Of a stretch of DNA of 64,000 bases, positions 62,201-64,000 are shown one piece after another (positions within the stretch are counted from its first letter, which is position 1; each line of letters begins with the position of its first letter). The translations under genes and the position numbers were made by a program. This DNA comes from Rachicladosporium sp. CCFEE 5018. Lineage: Eukaryota > Ascomycota > Dothideomycetes > Cladosporiales > Cladosporiaceae. The stretch is from the NCBI GenBank assembly GCA_002077045.2, contig KZ111141.1, forward strand, positions 857,702 to 921,701, given 5' to 3'. Under the pieces are notes generated by a model. It ran no database searches, had not been told where the DNA came from, and saw nothing but the letters and a program-made list of their open reading frames with translations.

Positions 62201-64000
62201 AGCCAGACCGGCGCGGACTAGTAGTCTGGCCGGCGCTGCGGGCGAGATACCTGGTACGGAGACAGCAAGGCCGGGTGCTGGCTTCTTCGCTGCTGTACCG
62301 CTGGATAAGACGAATGGCGGCGTATCCAGAGAAATTGAGCAGGTGCATGAGAAATTCACTTCGCGCCCTGGGACTGCCATCACAACTGAGGACGATAGGG
62401 CGGATGACTTGCGACTGATCGAGCCGAAGGTATATGGTGGTGTCAGGGGTAGCAAGGGGATTCCCACTCTCGCTTTCGGCGATGAAGATGAGGAGCAACG
62501 TTCGATGGTGCCCGCACCACTGCAGACTGAACAGCGCAGCCCACGAACGCAGGAGCTTGTTGAACGTGGGCGACCGATCACAAGATATGGCGAAGACACC
62601 CCTGCCAAGGCGGCGATGGCGGACGAGGGAAGCCAGACGACAGTCAGCGGCGAAGAGATCGAGCGTATGCTACGCGACAAGAGCAAGGTCCTGCCCACGG
62701 CAGTAGCTGCGGGTACATTCGGCGCATTCGGCGGCGCGGCTGGCGCCTTCATGGCTTCCGGAAGCCCACGCCGATCAATCGACAGCGCAGCCACCGGTGA
62801 CTTGTCGCAAACTCGATCAGGACCTCGTCGACCCGCAAGCGCAAACAGCATGCGCAACAAGAGCCTCGCTGCCCAGCCGCCTCTGCCTGCAGATCACAAC
62901 AGGAAGATCATGACCGCCGCACAGACTACGGGCTCTACGCCTGCAACGCCTGTCGCCGTACCTGGCGCAATGGGTCCACCCATGTTCCCCGCGAGCGCGA
63001 TGCGTCCACCCCGCACACCCAGCGATCCTTACGGCCATGCCACTGTCTTGACACCACAGCGCGACGGCACCACACCTCGCGCTGTCAAGGCTCCTCAACA
63101 CCACGCAAGCGTCTCGTCTTTCGCCTCCGAACTCGACACCCGCTTCAATATCCATCCTTCGCGTTTCCCGCCAGACCACCAACATCCCTCCTCCACCGAC
63201 CCGCGAATCATCCAAGCCATCACGCAGACAATGATCGGCGAGTACTTGTGGAAGTACACCCGCAAAGCAGGAGGTGGGAAGCAGTCCAGCACGAGACATA
63301 GACGATTCTTCTGGGTCCACCCCTACACCCGCACGCTCTACTGGAGCGACACAGACCCCTCCCGCGCCGGCAGCAAAGTCCTCAAAGCCAAGTCCCTAGC
63401 CGTCGAAGGCGTGCGCGTCGTAAGCGACGAGAACGTCAATCCCCCCGGCCTCTGGGGCGAATCAATCGTGGTCGTCACGCCCGGCCGCGAGATAGTTTTC
63501 ACGGCCCCGACCGGCGCGCGCCACGAAACCTGGTTCAACGCACTCTCCTACCTCCTGCTCCGCACAGGCGAGGAGCGGGACAAAGACGTCGCTGAAGATA
63601 CCGGCGCGATTACCGAGGACGATATCGCGGAATTCAATCCAGGGGCAAGGGAGAGGAGGTCAACGGACTATCGCAGTGATAACGAACATCAGGGGCTGGG
63701 GTTCTCGATCAAGCGCTCGCTGTCGCGGCTTACGAATCGGCAGTCTTTTAGCTCTTACAATTCCCGCACCACAGCCCGCACGGCCTCGCCTACGAAATTC
63801 GACAGGAGCGAGAAGGACCGCACATACCCGCCTCCAGTCCTCTCGCTAGCACAACGCCAGTCCCGTGCCGCTAACGCCGCTTCGCCTTCCCTTGTTCCTA
63901 CACAGCACGAGGCGAGTCGCTCGACTTATCGCCGCCGCGCTGCTGAGCCGGAGACACCGGGGAAGAGCGAGGGCAGGTTCGCGAGTATTACTTCACGCTT
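59205..64000 (+). CDS. apsA: ApsA/Num1-type cortical nuclear-migration protein, 3' end outside window
   Basis: ATG 59205 starts a frame that stays open to the window end (first 1598 residues). The N-terminus carries RRALEAHLQATDRRIHDASK and KEYHEVGRESARAFL, signatures of the ApsA family, followed by long coiled coils (about 50-110, 165-330, 390-430). A long disordered Ser/Glu/Pro-rich centre contains three Gly/Ala-rich hydrophobic segments. The C-terminal PH domain (about 1343-1450) begins MIGEYLWKYTRK, has RHRRFFWVHPYTRTLYW, and ends ARHETWFNALSYLLLR. Aspergillus ApsA and yeast Num1 sit at the cell cortex, bind membrane phosphoinositides through the PH domain, anchor dynein and so position nuclei; Num1 also tethers mitochondria. 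The last part and stop lie beyond 64000. Confidence 0.93.
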   Translation, partial: MANPLAPLSPNADPFSDNTPSLPHPAPLRYASFDASQNVNSHQSPAQARRALEAHLQATDRRIHDASKLGTTLLQQRKDLATRLREVEELDKENQVPAELQNKLAELEKEYHEVGRESARAFLPKAKPANGGSEQSVFETQARSSPSKVAAPSRRQRNQPTNRVHDIEFATEISTQLLAQVRQLQGALAEKEDALEEATRGKGQLENEYSALSLRMKGLGDELQRSKDENWMLETKVQDLETGLRESGDKEHKLGLAVKTLGNERGIAQQEAEDLRSLHQKTADEHKAIIRQHEGDLHVLRREATGQETEKQRLQKKVDELTSQNTELAKAVSYRWNAANNVPILPAGGDNLSSNSDADPEPSEAGSPIKNTPARAGHLESETLKSSLTHAHRMIQNLKNNIHREKTEKVELRRMLNDARDELEGKRNSTTGAQVANMSKKRRSEAENAKLKNRGLKPGDRLGANRSSTTEILEDGENWEDHEVSPTRSRSTGGMKMPGTFKASDSETTDAFETADETRGTETEAFQTGHESFGDDSDELTETEGPARTARGPSYSSPGIASGSSRPGVDKRHSYMSTASTSAGEHSDNSVSDDEDRPAAVSTPVAHNGSKYRLRMSRHLAPGSRKGSARSPGEFGSSPAVSSDRGTPVPVGMSLGDELAGLDSDSINSSARSSRFYDEEAEAGGDMPSSPPTQILDEGARDRDVDIGAPTMLPSSPTPTGEQAVLAQQANAAMLAHEGVRRKAEMVDAAVMTEPWEPKAAALPVTEDHADGIDGGLKKRAVDVVGGALAGVGLGSLVGRRHGDDDGTGVKEVHGDAGHAVVSADRDVPSGPSPEATAEAGAVEPKALRERGSLHTLAGTASTPNDVVAARSPVPARAEEKVLSSAAPALPVHTHLSNGSPTLPIASALQTLAEPTQVKPEPMKLQHSTIMTLNETEPTATAPRPSTAQKSEIPLVAAGAAGAGALAGSALTSSHAAKSVAPQQSFSFSPMIAQAVEPVARPARTSSLAGAAGEIPGTETARPGAGFFAAVPLDKTNGGVSREIEQVHEKFTSRPGTAITTEDDRADDLRLIEPKVYGGVRGSKGIPTLAFGDEDEEQRSMVPAPLQTEQRSPRTQELVERGRPITRYGEDTPAKAAMADEGSQTTVSGEEIERMLRDKSKVLPTAVAAGTFGAFGGAAGAFMASGSPRRSIDSAATGDLSQTRSGPRRPASANSMRNKSLAAQPPLPADHNRKIMTAAQTTGSTPATPVAVPGAMGPPMFPASAMRPPRTPSDPYGHATVLTPQRDGTTPRAVKAPQHHASVSSFASELDTRFNIHPSRFPPDHQHPSSTDPRIIQAITQTMIGEYLWKYTRKAGGGKQSSTRHRRFFWVHPYTRTLYWSDTDPSRAGSKVLKAKSLAVEGVRVVSDENVNPPGLWGESIVVVTPGREIVFTAPTGARHETWFNALSYLLLRTGEERDKDVAEDTGAITEDDIAEFNPGARERRSTDYRSDNEHQGLGFSIKRSLSRLTNRQSFSSYNSRTTARTASPTKFDRSEKDRTYPPPVLSLAQRQSRAANAASPSLVPTQHEASRSTYRRRAAEPETPGKSEGRFASITSR

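Noticed and set aside
62048..62860. 270-codon open frame on the minus strand
   Set aside because: It is a shadow of the apsA coding sequence; the plus-strand frame has coiled coils and a PH domain and is continuous over 4.8 kb.
1..64000. tRNA genes, CRISPR arrays, telomere repeats, secondary-metabolite cluster
   Set aside because: No B-box plus A-box pair, no regularly spaced direct repeats, no TTAGGG array, and no polyketide or peptide synthetase was seen on reading both strands.

Overview
The window is nuclear DNA of a filamentous ascomycete (Pezizomycotina), most likely a Dothideomycete. The evidence is short spliceosomal introns (about 49-65 nt for most) with GTRNGT donors and CTAAC/CTGAC-like branch points, one gene every 2-3 kb on alternating strands, a preference for G/C at third codon positions, and families restricted to or typical of moulds (Pth11-like rhodopsin-domain receptor, Zn2Cys6 regulator, WSC sensor, ApsA, Nrd1). 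No bacterial-style operon, tRNA, rRNA, CRISPR array or intact transposon was seen. One 100-N assembly gap lies at 35081-35180.

Layout. 0-9 kb: a Loa1/Vps66-type acyltransferase and a short-chain dehydrogenase lacking the catalytic Tyr/Lys (both minus), a putative zinc-binding regulator (plus) and a Zn2Cys6 factor (minus). 9-20 kb: a Mid2-like surface protein and the RNA polymerase II import factor Iwr1 (minus), then a PARN/CAF1-type deadenylase, an isochorismatase-family hydrolase and an unknown SUMO-interacting-motif protein (plus), then an INO80F-domain protein whose frame is cut by an in-frame TAG. 20-31 kb: an unknown 621-residue protein and a NOSIP-like U-box/RING protein (minus), tafazzin (plus), a truncated amino-acid transporter (minus), a mitochondrial Sel1/TPR-like protein (minus) and the chaperonin subunit CCT8 (plus). 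31-41 kb: a four-RRM Nrd1 protein (minus), the assembly gap with a partial gene on its left and an Ecm14 carboxypeptidase lacking its C-terminus on its right, a C-terminal chromodomain protein (plus) and a Pth11-like receptor (plus). 41-64 kb: a type IIC-like P-type cation ATPase (plus), a Sec7-PH exchange factor (minus), a 3.2-kb gene-poor stretch, a WSC-domain sensor (plus), another gene-poor stretch, the splicing factor Cwc24 (minus) and most of the cortical nuclear-migration protein ApsA/Num1 (plus, running off the end).

The genes are mainly housekeeping and do not form one pathway. Loose themes are phospholipid remodelling (Loa1, tafazzin), gene expression (Iwr1, PARN, Nrd1, Cwc24, INO80F protein, chromodomain protein) and cell surface and polarity (Mid2-like, WSC, receptor, Sec7, ApsA). 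I found no secondary-metabolite cluster, defence system or other clear new system. The most informative oddities are the in-frame TAG in the INO80F gene, the transporter cut off at the tafazzin stop codon, an ATPase with an altered M6 cation-binding motif, the catalytically atypical SDR, and a gap that hides the ends of two genes. All intron-exon models were built by eye from splice signals and reading-frame continuity.
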